The notes: generated by a model not told the origin, from the sequence alone. DNA of 49,989 nt from SLRI01 sp964576715 (GCA_964576715.1 CAZNWE010000024.1:1-49989); one strand, 5' to 3'. Shown: positions 9,077-17,833, numbered from the stretch's first letter. Made by a program: numbers and translations.

Positions 9077-10183
9077 TCATCGAGCGGCGGGCAGCCGCAC
9101 CTTGAAGACAGCGCCCGGTTGGCCGTCGCCATAGGCGACGAGCCCGCCATGCTCGGCGACGATCTTGGCGACGAGCGACAGTCCGAGACCACTGCCCTTG
9201 GGCTTGGTCGAGACGAACGGCTGGAACAGGTGATCGACCATGTCGGCCGGCACGCCCGGTCCGTTGTCGCGGATCTCCACCGTGATCGGCAGCTCCAGCC
9301 GATCGCCTGCAGCCCCGACGCTCATGCGAAAGCCGTTCTGGAACTTGGTTCGGATGGTAATTTGCCCGGCCTCCTCTGGCGCCGCCTCGGCGGCGTTCTT
9401 GACCAGGTTCAAGAACACCTGGATCAGCTGGTCGCGGTCGCACTCGACATCCGGCAAGGACGGATCGTAGTGCTCCACGAGGCGCACATGCCGGGCAAAG
9501 CCGTTCTGTGCCAGGCGGCGCACATGCTCGAGAACCTGGTGGATGTTGACGGGCTTGCGTTCGATGCGCCCCGGTGCCGAGAAGGCGTCCATCCGGTCGA
9601 CCAGCGCGCAGATCCGATCGGTCTCGTCGCAGATCAGTTGGACCAGCGACTTGTCCTCGTCGTTGAGCGCCGGCAGCAGGAGCTGGGCAGCGCCGCGGAT
9701 CCCGGAAAGCGGGTTTTTCACTTCGTGCGCGAGGGTCTGGGCGAGGCCGGCGATCGACCGGCCGGTATGCTGGTTGGCCGGGCGGCGGTCGAACCGCTCG
9801 GCGAGCGAGCAGGGCTGCAGGGTGACGAGGGTCTGCCCCTCGGCTTCCGGCACCGGTGCGATGTGCGCGTCCACGGTGAGCATCATGCCGCGCTTGAGAG
9901 CAAGTTCGATGCCATATTCGGAGATCGAGCCGGCGCCGGCCCCGACTTGTGCGACCAGCGCGGCGAGGGTGCTGTGCGGTGCCAGGAGTTCGTCGAGCCG
10001 CTTGCCGAGCAGGATCGGCCGGCCGAGCGACAGCAATTGCTCTGCCGCCTGGTTGGCGTAGGCCACCACGCCGTCCTCAAGGAGCAGGATCGGGCTCGCC
10101 AGGTTCTCGACGATCACAGCCGGGTCGACGACGCCGCCCGGGATCGTTAAGCGAGCACGAGCACCGTTGGTGAAGGCCGACAT
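9077..10183 (-). CDS. ntrB: nitrogen regulation sensor kinase/phosphatase NtrB
   Basis: A 368-residue cytoplasmic kinase with no membrane segments. A PAS domain (about 20-125) is followed by HisKA with LAQTLAHEVKNPLSG (His153) and a HATPase domain ending in DNGPGVP and GSGLGLSLVAKI. In known systems NtrB phosphorylates or dephosphorylates NtrC under control of the PII protein. The ATG at 10183 has TGGAA about 8 bp upstream. It heads the minus-strand block and is divergent from ispDF with a 149-bp gap. In many relatives dusB (nifR3) precedes ntrB in the same operon; here it is absent from that place. Confidence 0.96.
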   Translation of the reverse strand: MSAFTNGARARLTIPGGVVDPAVIVENLASPILLLEDGVVAYANQAAEQLLSLGRPILLGKRLDELLAPHSTLAALVAQVGAGAGSISEYGIELALKRGMMLTVDAHIAPVPEAEGQTLVTLQPCSLAERFDRRPANQHTGRSIAGLAQTLAHEVKNPLSGIRGAAQLLLPALNDEDKSLVQLICDETDRICALVDRMDAFSAPGRIERKPVNIHQVLEHVRRLAQNGFARHVRLVEHYDPSLPDVECDRDQLIQVFLNLVKNAAEAAPEEAGQITIRTKFQNGFRMSVGAAGDRLELPITVEIRDNGPGVPADMVDHLFQPFVSTKPKGSGLGLSLVAKIVAEHGGLVAYGDGQPGAVFKVRLPAAR

Positions 10184-10332
10184 GGGCGTTCCAGGTCATG
10201 GTTGTTTTTTAGGCAAAGACGTTCTTGTGCCTATCGAGCAGGCAACATCTAAAACGTTGCGTGCGGTGACACAAGCAGTCTGCACGCTGTCGTGGCATTG
10301 TGCGGTGCAGCAACGGCGGCATTGAGGTCGAA

Positions 10333-11490
10333 ATGGGACATTGTGTCGCGCTGGTGATGGCTGCCGGGAGCGGTGCGCGGCTCGGCGGCGGGCTGCCGAA
10401 GCAGTATCGCACGCTGGCCGGTCGATCGATGCTCGCCCATTCGCTCGGTGCCCTGCGCCGCTGCGCCATGGTCGATGCGGTGCGGGTCGTCATCGGCCCC
10501 GGACAGGAACCACTCTACGCCGCGGCCACGGCGGGCCTCGACCTGCCACCGCCGGTGATCGGCGGCGCTACCCGCCAGGCGAGCGTGTGGCGTGGGCTCG
10601 AGGCGCTGGCCGCCGACCCGCCGCGGCTCGTCCTGGTGCACGACGCCGCCCGGCCGTTCGCGTCGCCGGCGCTCGTCAGCCGCGTGGTCGAGGCGCTGGC
10701 GGCGGCCGAGGCAGTGTTGCCGGTGATCGCGGTGGTCGATACGCTCAAGCGCCTGGACGGGAGCGGTGCCGTGGCCGCCGAGGTGCCGCGCGAGGGACTG
10801 GCCAGGGCGCAGACCCCGCAAGGCTTTCGCTTCGCCACGCTGCTCGCCGCCCATCGCCGCCATGCCCTGGTCGTCTGCACCGACGATACCGGTGTGGTGG
10901 CGCGCGACGGCGTGGCGGTTGCCACCGTCCGGGGTGAGGAGGAGAACTTCAAGGTGACCACCGAAGAGGATTTGCAACGGGCCGAGGCGCATGTCGCGGG
11001 CCGGCCGCGCCGCTGGGTGACCGGCAGCGGCTTCGACGTCCACGCCTTCGCCGCCGGCCGCCGGCTCGTCCTCTGCGGCCTCGAGCTGCCGCACGAGCGC
11101 GGCCTCGCCGGTCATTCGGATGCCGACGTGGCGCTTCACGCGGTCACCGACGCGGTCCTCGGGGCCATGGCCGACGGCGACATCGGCAGCCACTTCCCGC
11201 CGTCCGATCCGGCATGGCAGGGCGTCTCGAGCGACCGCTTCTTGCGCTACGCCATCGATCGTCTGCTCGCCCGCGGCGGCCGGCTCGAACATGTCGATCT
11301 GACGATCATCGGCGAGCGGCCGAAGATCGGCCCGCATCGCGACGCCTTGCGGGAAAGTCTCGCGGCGATCGTCGGCCTGCCGGTCGAGGCGGTGGGCGTC
11401 AAGGCGACGACGACCGAACGGCTCGGCTTCTGCGGCCGCGAGGAGGGCCTCGCGGCGCAGGCGGTCATCACCACGAGCCTGCCACAATGA
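10333..11490 (+). CDS. ispDF: bifunctional IspD/IspF isoprenoid enzyme
   Basis: A 385-residue fusion that carries out two non-consecutive steps of the MEP pathway to isopentenyl diphosphate. The N-terminal half is IspD (2-C-methyl-D-erythritol 4-phosphate cytidylyltransferase), with the nucleotide-binding MAAGSGARLGGGLPKQY near the start. The C-terminal half from about residue 230 is IspF (MECDP synthase), with GFDVHAF and GHSDADV metal-site motifs and KATTTERLGF near the end. Fused IspDF is common in alphaproteobacteria. The start ATG at 10333 has GAGG 5 bp upstream; an upstream in-frame ATG at 10300 lacks one. The stop overlaps the start of the next gene (ATGA). Confidence 0.96.
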   Translation: MGHCVALVMAAGSGARLGGGLPKQYRTLAGRSMLAHSLGALRRCAMVDAVRVVIGPGQEPLYAAATAGLDLPPPVIGGATRQASVWRGLEALAADPPRLVLVHDAARPFASPALVSRVVEALAAAEAVLPVIAVVDTLKRLDGSGAVAAEVPREGLARAQTPQGFRFATLLAAHRRHALVVCTDDTGVVARDGVAVATVRGEEENFKVTTEEDLQRAEAHVAGRPRRWVTGSGFDVHAFAAGRRLVLCGLELPHERGLAGHSDADVALHAVTDAVLGAMADGDIGSHFPPSDPAWQGVSSDRFLRYAIDRLLARGGRLEHVDLTIIGERPKIGPHRDALRESLAAIVGLPVEAVGVKATTTERLGFCGREEGLAAQAVITTSLPQ

Positions 11491-11981
11491 GCGTGTTCTC
11501 CGACGATCTGCGCGCCCTGGCGAACGAGGTGCTGGCGCGCTGCCGCGCCGCCGGGCTGACGATCGCCACGGCCGAGAGTTGCACCGGCGGGCTGGTCGCC
11601 GCCTGCCTGACCGAGATCGCCGGCTCGTCGGCGGTCGTCGAGCGCGGCTTCGTCACTTACGCCAATGCCGCCAAGATCGAGCTTTTGGGCGTGAAGGAGA
11701 CCACACTCGAGCGGCACGGGGCGGTTTCCGCCGAGACGGCGACCGAGATGCTGGCGGGTGCGCTCGCCCGCTCGCCTGCCGATCTGGTGGTGGCGATCAC
11801 CGGGATCGCTGGCCCGGGGGGCGGATCGGCGACCAAACCCGTGGGGCTCGTCTTTCTCGGCATCCAGCGGCGCGGCGCAGAACCGCAGATCGAGCGCCAC
11901 CTCTTCGCCGGTAATCGGGCGGCGGTTCGCCTCGCCACTCTTAGGCGCGCGCTCGCCCTGCTCGAAGAAATGGCAGGCTGA
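11487..11981 (+). CDS. pncC: nicotinamide-nucleotide amidohydrolase PncC (CinA C-terminal family)
   Basis: A 164-residue CinA_C protein with the family signature TIATAESCTGG (active-site Ser near residue 33) and the middle motif AITGIAGPGGG. Enzymes of this family deamidate NMN to nicotinate mononucleotide and recycle the pyridine ring. It has only the C-terminal domain, not the long CinA form, which is usual in this class. Its ATG overlaps the ispDF stop by 4 bp (ATGA), so translation is probably coupled. It faces a convergent COQ10-like gene 3 bp away. Confidence 0.93.
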   Translation: MSVFSDDLRALANEVLARCRAAGLTIATAESCTGGLVAACLTEIAGSSAVVERGFVTYANAAKIELLGVKETTLERHGAVSAETATEMLAGALARSPADLVVAITGIAGPGGGSATKPVGLVFLGIQRRGAEPQIERHLFAGNRAAVRLATLRRALALLEEMAG

Positions 11982-11984
11982 GCG

Positions 11985-12467
11985 TCAGCCGGAGGATGCC
12001 ACCGGCGTGCCCGTGGGCGCCCGCGCGCTCGCCTGCGGCCCGTAGAGCTGCGCCGCCCGGTTTTCGAAGGCGCCGACCATGCGCTGCACGGCCTCGTTGA
12101 AGAGCAGGCCGATCAACCGCTGCAGGACCTTCGAGCGGAACTCGAAATCGACGTAGAAGTCGACGATGCAGCCGCCGTCCTCGGCCGGCAGGAAGCGCCA
12201 GTGATTGTTGAGGTAGCGGAACGGGCCGTCGATATATTCGACGTCGACCCCCTCCTTGGGGATCAGCGTCACCTTCGAGGTGAAGCGCTCGCGGAACACC
12301 TTGAAGGCGATGACGAGGTCGGCCCAGAAGACGTCGCCGTCGCGCCGGGTGATCCGCGATGCCTTGCACCACGGCAGGAATTCGGGATAGCGCTCGACCC
12401 GGGAAACCAGGTCGTAGAGCTGCTCGGGCGTGTAGGGGAGGTGGCGCTGTTCGGCGTGTGTCGGCAT
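11985..12467 (-). CDS. COQ10/RatA-like START-domain protein
   Basis: A 160-residue single-domain protein of the polyketide cyclase/START superfamily. It shows the family pattern LPYTPEQLYDLVSRVERYPEFLPWC at the N-terminus and a central sheet with the phrase GPFRYLNNHWRF. Alphaproteobacterial members near lipA resemble mitochondrial COQ10, which binds ubiquinone and supports respiration; the E. coli member was reported as the ribosome-acting toxin RatA. A coenzyme Q role is the more natural one here because of the lipA neighbour and the lack of an antitoxin, but this is inference. The start at 12467 is 23 bp after the lipA stop. The last 12 residues are Ala/Thr/Pro-rich and probably disordered. 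Confidence 0.88.
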   Translation of the reverse strand: MPTHAEQRHLPYTPEQLYDLVSRVERYPEFLPWCKASRITRRDGDVFWADLVIAFKVFRERFTSKVTLIPKEGVDVEYIDGPFRYLNNHWRFLPAEDGGCIVDFYVDFEFRSKVLQRLIGLLFNEAVQRMVGAFENRAAQLYGPQASARAPTGTPVASSG

Positions 12468-12490
12468 TGTACGGCAGAGATGGCGAGGAA

Positions 12491-13402
12491 TCAGGCGGCG
12501 GCAAGGGCTTGGTTGCGCGCCGCGCGAAGCCGCTCGAAATCCGCCCCGGCGTGATAGGACGACCGCGTCAGCGGTGTGGCGGAGACGAGCAGGAAGCCCT
12601 TGGCCCGAGCGGCCCGCTCGATGCCCTTGAATTCCTCGGGATCGACGAAGCGCACGACCTCGTGGTGGCGCGGGGTCGGCTGCAGGTACTGGCCGACGGT
12701 GAGAAAGTCGACCTCGGCCGAGCGCATGTCGTCCATGACCTGGAGGATCTCGCGCTTCTCCTCGCCGAGCCCGACCATGATGCCGGATTTGGTGAAGATC
12801 GAGGGGTCCAGCTCCTTGACCTGCTGGAGCAGGCGGAGCGAGTGGAAGTAGCGCGCCCCGGGCCGCACGGTGCGGTAGAGGCGCGGCACGGTCTCGAGAT
12901 TGTGATTGTAGACGTCGGGCCGGGCGGCGACGATTTTCTCCACGCCGCCGGGCTTTCTGAGAAAGTCGGGGGTGAGGATCTCGATGGTCGTCGCGGGCGA
13001 GGCCTTGCGGATCGCCTCGATGCAGCGGACGAACTGAAAGGCACCGCCGTCCGGCAGGTCGTCGCGGTCGACCGAGGTGATGACCACATGCCGGAGGCCC
13101 ATGGCCACCACCACCTCGGCAAGGTTCTCGGGCTCCATCGGGTCGACGGCCTTGGGCAGGCCGGTCTTGACGTTGCAGAAGGCGCAGGCCCGGGTGCAGG
13201 TGTCGCCCAGGATCATCACGGTCGCGTGTTTTTGCGTCCAGCACTCGCCGATGTTCGGGCAGGCCGCCTCCTCGCAGACCGTGTGCAGACGCCTGGTGCG
13301 CATCAGCTTGCGGGTCTCGTGATAGGTCGCCGAGGTCGGGGCCTTGACCCGGATCCAGGCGGGCTTGCGGGTGATCTTGCGATCGAGGGTGACGGTGGCC
13401 AT
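12491..13402 (-). CDS. lipA: lipoyl synthase
   Basis: A 303-residue radical-SAM enzyme that inserts two sulfurs into octanoyl groups on lipoyl domains of 2-oxoacid dehydrogenases and GcvH. Both iron-sulfur sites are intact: the auxiliary cluster cysteines C43, C48 and C54 (CEEAACPNIGEC) and the radical-SAM CxxxCxxC at C69, C73 and C76 (CTRACAFC). The conserved serine of the C-terminal motif RSSYHA is also present. Length is typical. The ATG at 13402 overlaps by one base the stop of a small upstream frame. The substrate complex partner, lpd, is at the left end of the window. Confidence 0.97.
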   Translation of the reverse strand: MATVTLDRKITRKPAWIRVKAPTSATYHETRKLMRTRRLHTVCEEAACPNIGECWTQKHATVMILGDTCTRACAFCNVKTGLPKAVDPMEPENLAEVVVAMGLRHVVITSVDRDDLPDGGAFQFVRCIEAIRKASPATTIEILTPDFLRKPGGVEKIVAARPDVYNHNLETVPRLYRTVRPGARYFHSLRLLQQVKELDPSIFTKSGIMVGLGEEKREILQVMDDMRSAEVDFLTVGQYLQPTPRHHEVVRFVDPEEFKGIERAARAKGFLLVSATPLTRSSYHAGADFERLRAARNQALAAA

Positions 13403-13626
13403 CAGGCTTCCCGAGTGGAGGTTGGCGAAGGCTGGGGTTGGCGTCGGGCGCGCAGGGCGGCGGCTTTGGCGTTGCTGCCACGAAGCGACGCGTTCTCGGC
13501 ATCGGCGCCGGCAAACCTGGCGTTCGCGAGGTCGACCTGGACGAGTTCGGGCGGTCGGCTGCAGGCGCCGTGCAGGTCGAGCAGGAGGCCTTGCCGCGTC
13601 AATCGCTCACCGATTTCCGTCGTCAT
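13402..13626 (-). CDS. small frame directly upstream of lipA, unrecognised
   Basis: A 74-residue frame whose stop overlaps the lipA start (TGATG), the arrangement of translationally coupled genes. Its middle reads VDLANARFAGADAENASLRG, loosely like pentapeptide repeats (A-D/N-L/A-x-x), and the end is basic and proline-rich. No ribosome site stands out. It may be a real leader gene or only an open frame in G+C-rich DNA; I cannot decide from sequence alone. Confidence 0.25.
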   Translation of the reverse strand: MTTEIGERLTRQGLLLDLHGACSRPPELVQVDLANARFAGADAENASLRGSNAKAAALRARRQPQPSPTSTREA

Positions 13627-14024
13627 GGTCGCTCTCCAAGGTGCCCACCCACCAACTCGACCCAGCCACTACGTCGACGATGATCTTGCTGTCGAGCGGC
13701 CTCGCCCGTTCGCCAGTAGCGCGTTTCCGTCAGGTTAGATAGCTTGCAGGAAGCTCGAACACATCCCTGGTCAGATCGAGAGAAGCCGCGGCGATCTGGT
13801 AAAGGGGGAACACGGTGCCGAGGCGTACGTCCGAGCGTTCGCCGCCGACGACCTCGCCCGAACGCCCAAGCGCGTCGTCGTCGGGGCCGGATGATGGCGG
13901 GGCATCAGGCCCGAAACGAGGCTCGAGGCGGCGTCGAGCGTCGGCCGGAGCGTGCGGCAAGGCCCACCCGGGACGCTCGCCGAGCGTTCGACGGGCCACG
14001 CCTCCCGTCACCAGCCCATGAACC
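13627..14024 (-). other. gene-poor stretch with a possible coding remnant
   Basis: About 400 bp between the lipA leader and the PanE-like gene. The minus-strand frame at 13730-14056 ends in a protein-like segment (VFPLYQIAAASLDLTRDVF) but its upstream part is arginine/proline-rich and looks like non-coding G+C-rich DNA. It may be the decayed end of a gene. No RNA gene or clear terminator seen. Confidence 0.3.
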
Positions 14025-14987
14025 TCACGCGCCGGCGACACCCGACGCCTCGCCAACGCCTTGTTCAGCAGCTTGCCGACTCGTTGCCTCGATCGCCTTG
14101 ACCAGCTGCACGATGGTCTCGTTCACCGGGCACGGAATGCCGTGCCGCGCGGCGTAGCCGAGCAGTGCGCCGTTGAGCGCGTCGATCTCGGTCCGCCGGC
14201 CCTGCTCGACGTGCTGCAGCATCGAGGGCTTGTTCTGGCGGCCGACGATGTGGGTGAGGATGGTGTGGCGGGTGTCGGGGTCGGGGAGGTCGATGCCCTC
14301 GGCCGCGACCACGGCCAGGATCTCGTCGAGAATGCGGTTGACGAGAGCCAGCGCACTCGGGCGTTCGGCGAGGTCGCCCGGGCGGAGCCGGGCGATCGCC
14401 GAGACGGGGTTGATCGCGGCGTTCAGGATGAACTTCTGCCAGATGTGGCCATGGACGTTGTCGGTGGTCTCGACCGGCAGCCCGGTTTGGCGCAGGCGGT
14501 CGGCGAAGGCGGTCAGTCGGTCGGTGATCCGGCCGTCGAGCTCGCCGATCAGCGTCTTGCCGAGATGGGTGTGGGCGATGCGGCCGGGGCCGGTGCGGGC
14601 CGCACTGTTCATCGTCGGTCCCGCCATCACGCGGGCGGCGCCCAGGCCCTCGACCAGCGTCTCGACGTTGCCGATGCCGTTCTGCAGGGTCACGGCCGTG
14701 CCATCCGGGCCGAGCAGGCCGGCCGCGGTCTCGGCGGCGGCCCGAGTGGCGTTGCTGTCGACCATGATCAGCGCCAAGTCGACCGGTTCGAGCCCGTCGG
14801 CGTCGGTGAAGGCCGGCAGCCGGTGCCAGTGCTGCAGCCCGTTCTCCTCGACCGCGAGGCCGTCCGTGGCGATGGCACGGACATGGTCGGCGTCCCGGTC
14901 GACGAGGACGACGTCGGCTCCGGCTTGGGCGAAGCGGGCGCCGAACATGCCGCCCATGGCCCCGGCGCCGATGATGGCGATGCGCAA
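14025..14987 (-). CDS. 2-dehydropantoate 2-reductase family protein (PanE/ApbA-like)
   Basis: A 320-residue NADPH-dependent ketoacid reductase of the PanE fold. The N-terminal Rossmann motif is RIAIIGAGAMGG. The catalytic lysine lies in the segment VHGHIWQKFILNAAINPVSA, followed by the C-terminal helical domain with the usual EID...G and G....P.N motifs. PanE makes pantoate for coenzyme A, but many paralogs act on other 2-keto acids, and pairing with an RraA-like aldolase suggests a catabolic role here. I chose TTG at 14987 because the protein then begins as relatives do and GGAG lies 8 bp upstream; GTG at 14996 is the alternative and would overlap the neighbouring stop. Confidence 0.85.
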   Translation of the reverse strand: MRIAIIGAGAMGGMFGARFAQAGADVVLVDRDADHVRAIATDGLAVEENGLQHWHRLPAFTDADGLEPVDLALIMVDSNATRAAAETAAGLLGPDGTAVTLQNGIGNVETLVEGLGAARVMAGPTMNSAARTGPGRIAHTHLGKTLIGELDGRITDRLTAFADRLRQTGLPVETTDNVHGHIWQKFILNAAINPVSAIARLRPGDLAERPSALALVNRILDEILAVVAAEGIDLPDPDTRHTILTHIVGRQNKPSMLQHVEQGRRTEIDALNGALLGYAARHGIPCPVNETIVQLVKAIEATSRQAAEQGVGEASGVAGA

Positions 14988-14992
14988 GACCG

Positions 14993-15679
14993 TCACTCCA
15001 GTTCGACGAAGCGCCCGGCGGCGGCCATGGCCTTGATGTTGTCGGGCACGGTGAGCCCGCCCCGGACCTGGGCGAGCAGCGTCGCCTCGGCCTCCTTGAC
15101 GGCCTCGAGCTGCGCGATCGTGGCCGGGATCAGCGCCTGCGGGACCACGACCACGCCGTCCTCGTCGCCGACGACGATATCGCCGGGGCCGACCGCGACG
15201 CCGGCCAGCACGATGGGCAGGCCGGCCGTGCCGGGGCCGTTCTTGGCCGGCGAGTTGGGGGTGACGGCGGCGGCATAGCAGGGCATGCCGACATCGCGAA
15301 TGCCGGGCAGGTCGCGGACCGCACCGTCGGTGACGAAGGCCACGACACCCTTGTTCTTGAGCATGCCGAGCAGGAGGTCGCCGGTGACCGCGGTGGCGAC
15401 GAAGGCATCGGTGGAGCAGATCACGACATCGCCGGGCTCGGCGATCATCAAGGCGCCGAAGACGGCCAGATTGTCGGCCGGACCCGCCGCACACGGCACG
15501 GCCACGCCGCAGAACGACCCCGCCCCGGCGATCGGCTTGACGGTCGAGGCGAGCGCACCCCGGCCACCCATGGCATCGACGACGAAGCCGGTCATCACCC
15601 CGTCGAAGGCCGCTACCTGCTCGGCCGTCGGCCGCGCGAAGCGGTGCTTGATGGTAAGCAGCGGCGCATCGCCGATCAT
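14993..15679 (-). CDS. RraA-like protein (4-hydroxy-4-methyl-2-oxoglutarate aldolase family)
   Basis: A 228-residue protein of the RraA/HMG aldolase superfamily. It shows the phosphate/metal-site motif GDLLLGMLKNKGVVAFVTDGAVRD (the G-x-x-R-D signature, residues about 103-126) and GDIVVGDEDGVVVVP. Members are divalent-metal class II aldolases cleaving 4-hydroxy-4-methyl-2-oxoglutarate or 4-carboxy-4-hydroxy-2-oxoadipate and also decarboxylating oxaloacetate; the E. coli RraA branch instead binds RNase E. The C-terminal helix extension favours the aldolase branch. It is first in a two-gene operon with the PanE-like reductase (5 bp apart), divergent from the TSUP permease. Confidence 0.85.
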   Translation of the reverse strand: MIGDAPLLTIKHRFARPTAEQVAAFDGVMTGFVVDAMGGRGALASTVKPIAGAGSFCGVAVPCAAGPADNLAVFGALMIAEPGDVVICSTDAFVATAVTGDLLLGMLKNKGVVAFVTDGAVRDLPGIRDVGMPCYAAAVTPNSPAKNGPGTAGLPIVLAGVAVGPGDIVVGDEDGVVVVPQALIPATIAQLEAVKEAEATLLAQVRGGLTVPDNIKAMAAAGRFVELE

Positions 15680-15861
15680 GGTAGCAAGCCACCCCGTTCA
15701 GTCCTGCCGACCCGAGAAGGCGCTACCATGGCCCGGCAGCGGCGGCAAGGACGGGTGCCGCGTGACCCGGCAGCGTGGCCGCGCTCGCCGGCGCGCATGC
15801 CCTTGACAGGCCACAGGCGTTGGCGTCGGAAGGGGGCGCCCAGCGGGAGCGCCGCCTGTCC

Positions 15862-16770
15862 ATGGACATCTACCTGCCCATTGCCGAAATGTCGGTGAAC
15901 GTCTTTCTGCTGCTCGGCCTCGGCGCCCTGTTCGGCTTTCTTTCGGGCGTGTTCGGGGTTGGTGGCGGTTTTTTGATGACGCCGCTCTTGATCTTCATCG
16001 GCGTGCCGACGGCGGTTGCCGTGGGCTCGGCTGCAGCCCAGCTGCTGGCATCCTCGACCTCGGGTGCCATCGCCCACACCCGGCGCCGCCGGGTCGATAT
16101 CCGGATGGGCCTGGTGCTGGTCGCCGGGGGTGCGGTGGGCTCCATGCTCGGCGTCGGGCTCTTCGCCTGGCTCCGGCGGCTGGGCCAGATCGAGCTGGTG
16201 ATCGGCCTCTGCTACGTCCTGCTGCTCGGCGGGATCGGCGCGCTGATGCTGGTCGAGAGCGTACGAACCCTGTTCCGCGCAACGCGGCCGGGCGCCCACC
16301 GCCGCAAGCTGCACCGGCATCTCTGGCTGCACGGCCTGCCGTTCAAGCTGCGCTTCCACCAGTCCAGGCTCTACATCAGCACGCTGATGCCGCTCGCGGT
16401 GGGGGCGCTGGTCGGCATGCTGGCCGCGGTGATGGGCGTCGGCGGCGGCTTCATCATGGTGCCGGCGATGATCTACCTGATCGGCATGCCGACCGCCGTC
16501 GTCATCGGCACCTCGCTCTTTCAGATCGCCTTCGTCACCGCGATCACCACCTTTCTGCATGCCTTCAGCAACCACACCGTCGACATCGTCCTGGCGCTGC
16601 TGCTGACCGTGGGCGGCGTCGTCGGCGCCCAGTTCGGCACCCGTGCCGCGGTCCATCTGCGCGCCGAGCAGCTGCGCATCCTCCTCGCCCTTCTCGTGCT
16701 CGCGGTCTGCGGCAAGATGGCGGTCGACCTCGTGCTGCCACCCGCCGACCTCTACTCCATCGCCGGTTGA
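15862..16770 (+). CDS. TSUP family (TauE/SafE) sulfite or organic anion exporter
   Basis: A 302-residue inner-membrane protein with about eight hydrophobic segments in two homologous halves. Each half opens with the TSUP signature: GFLSGVFGVGGGFLMTPLL (about residues 23-41) and GMLAAVMGVGGGFIMVPAM (about 190-208). Such proteins move sulfite, sulfoacetate or other small anions; the substrate cannot be told. A soluble basic loop (RATRPGAHRRKLHRHL) separates the halves. The start ATG at 15862 has GGGAG 12 bp upstream; the frame is open further but the preceding residues are not membrane-protein-like. It is divergent from the RraA/PanE pair and may serve the same pathway. Confidence 0.9.
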   Translation: MDIYLPIAEMSVNVFLLLGLGALFGFLSGVFGVGGGFLMTPLLIFIGVPTAVAVGSAAAQLLASSTSGAIAHTRRRRVDIRMGLVLVAGGAVGSMLGVGLFAWLRRLGQIELVIGLCYVLLLGGIGALMLVESVRTLFRATRPGAHRRKLHRHLWLHGLPFKLRFHQSRLYISTLMPLAVGALVGMLAAVMGVGGGFIMVPAMIYLIGMPTAVVIGTSLFQIAFVTAITTFLHAFSNHTVDIVLALLLTVGGVVGAQFGTRAAVHLRAEQLRILLALLVLAVCGKMAVDLVLPPADLYSIAG

Positions 16771-16781
16771 GCCCGACCGCA

Positions 16782-17111
16782 TCAAGCCGAGCCGGGCGCC
16801 CAGTAGTCGACCACCAGCCCTTTGTCGCGATGCCGCGAGACCAGCTCGACGAACCGCTGGTGCGCCGGATGCGGCAGATAGGCGTCGCGGCCCGCGGCAT
16901 CGGCGAAGGTGACGAGAAAGCAGTGGCTGAAGCCCTGCGCCTTGCCCTCGACGCTAACGTCCCGGCCCCATTCGAAGGCGACGATCTCCGGGATCTGCGC
17001 CGGCAATGCGGCAAAGGCGGCCTCCACTGCGGCGACCTCGGCCGGGCTCGTCTCGGGCTTGAAGGCGAGGAGGACGACGTGGCGGAGCACCCGGGCGGCG
17101 GCAGCGGGCAT
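16782..17111 (-). CDS. Dabb (stress-responsive A/B barrel) domain protein
   Basis: A 109-residue single-domain protein. The start RHVVLLAFKPETSP, the middle FEWGRDVSVEGKAQGFSHCFLVTF and the end HPAHQRFVELV follow the Dabb pattern (His at strand 1, D/H-x-F-L-V-x-F, HPxHxxF). These dimeric ferredoxin-like proteins occur in plants and bacteria; most bacterial ones have no defined role. The frame is open much further upstream, but only this segment is Dabb-like, so I used the ATG at 17111. Its end is 12 bp from the end of the convergent TSUP gene. Confidence 0.85.
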   Translation of the reverse strand: MPAAAARVLRHVVLLAFKPETSPAEVAAVEAAFAALPAQIPEIVAFEWGRDVSVEGKAQGFSHCFLVTFADAAGRDAYLPHPAHQRFVELVSRHRDKGLVVDYWAPGSA

Positions 17112-17833
17112 GGCGGTCAATCCCTCGACGCGGTCGACGGCTTTAAAGCGTACTCCCGCGCGGCGCCGTTGGCGACCCTCCAGCCGCGGGCGCTCGACGG
17201 CGGTTGGCGGATCGCCGCCGGCGACGGCACCGACAGGACCCCGATGCAGGGGATGGTCGACGGCAGCCGCTCGCGGGACCGCTCGCTGGTGCAGCACGAG
17301 GCCAACCTCGCCAAGGCCGAGCAGCACCCCGGCCGGCTGCCGGCAATCATCGAGGAGGCACGGGCGCTGCCCGCGCGCCTCGTGCTGACCTGGGGCACCA
17401 CCGTCACGATGGGGGTCCGCGGCACGAGCGAGGCCGTGGGCGATCCGCGCATTCGCGCCGACGAGCGCGTCGATCTCGGCCGGTCGCGGCAGTTGCATTT
17501 GCCGCGACGCGATGCGGCCGGAGTGCCTCGTGGCACCGCCGTCGGCCGTGCTCGATGCTTGGCGACGCCCCGACGTGCCCGGCGGCCAGGTCTTCGCCGC
17601 TGGCGGACCGGGGAATCGGCGGTGGTCAGGGCTCGAAAATTGCTCGCTGATCGTCAGCTTGTAGAGGGCGGACGGGTGGCGACGGGGTCGGCCGTCGTCG
17701 GCGCCAGCCCTGAACCCGACATCGAGCCTGCTGCCACGGTGGTCGACATGTTGTCTCTTTCCCGTCCGGCATCCTTGCTTATCGAACCGCCAGGCTTTCG
17801 TGCAACGATCGACCGTGCCGGCACGAGCGCCTC
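17112..17833. other. 720-bp stretch without a supported gene
   Basis: Long frames exist on both strands but none has a recognisable family, a good ribosome site or balanced composition. The plus-strand segment coding VQHEANLAKAEQHPGRLPAI looks somewhat protein-like and could be a decayed gene. It lies just upstream of the helicase operon, where related bacteria often have the exonuclease and ligase genes of the same repair cluster; I could not find their motifs here. Confidence 0.3.

Noticed and set aside
10249..11487. Minus-strand frame of 412 codons opposite ispDF
   Set aside because: ispDF has all motifs and a ribosome site; the antisense frame has neither.
13730..14056. 108-codon minus-strand frame as a full gene
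   Set aside because: The first two thirds are Arg/Pro-rich and unlike a protein, it overlaps the end of the PanE-like gene, and no start signal is visible; kept only as a possible remnant.
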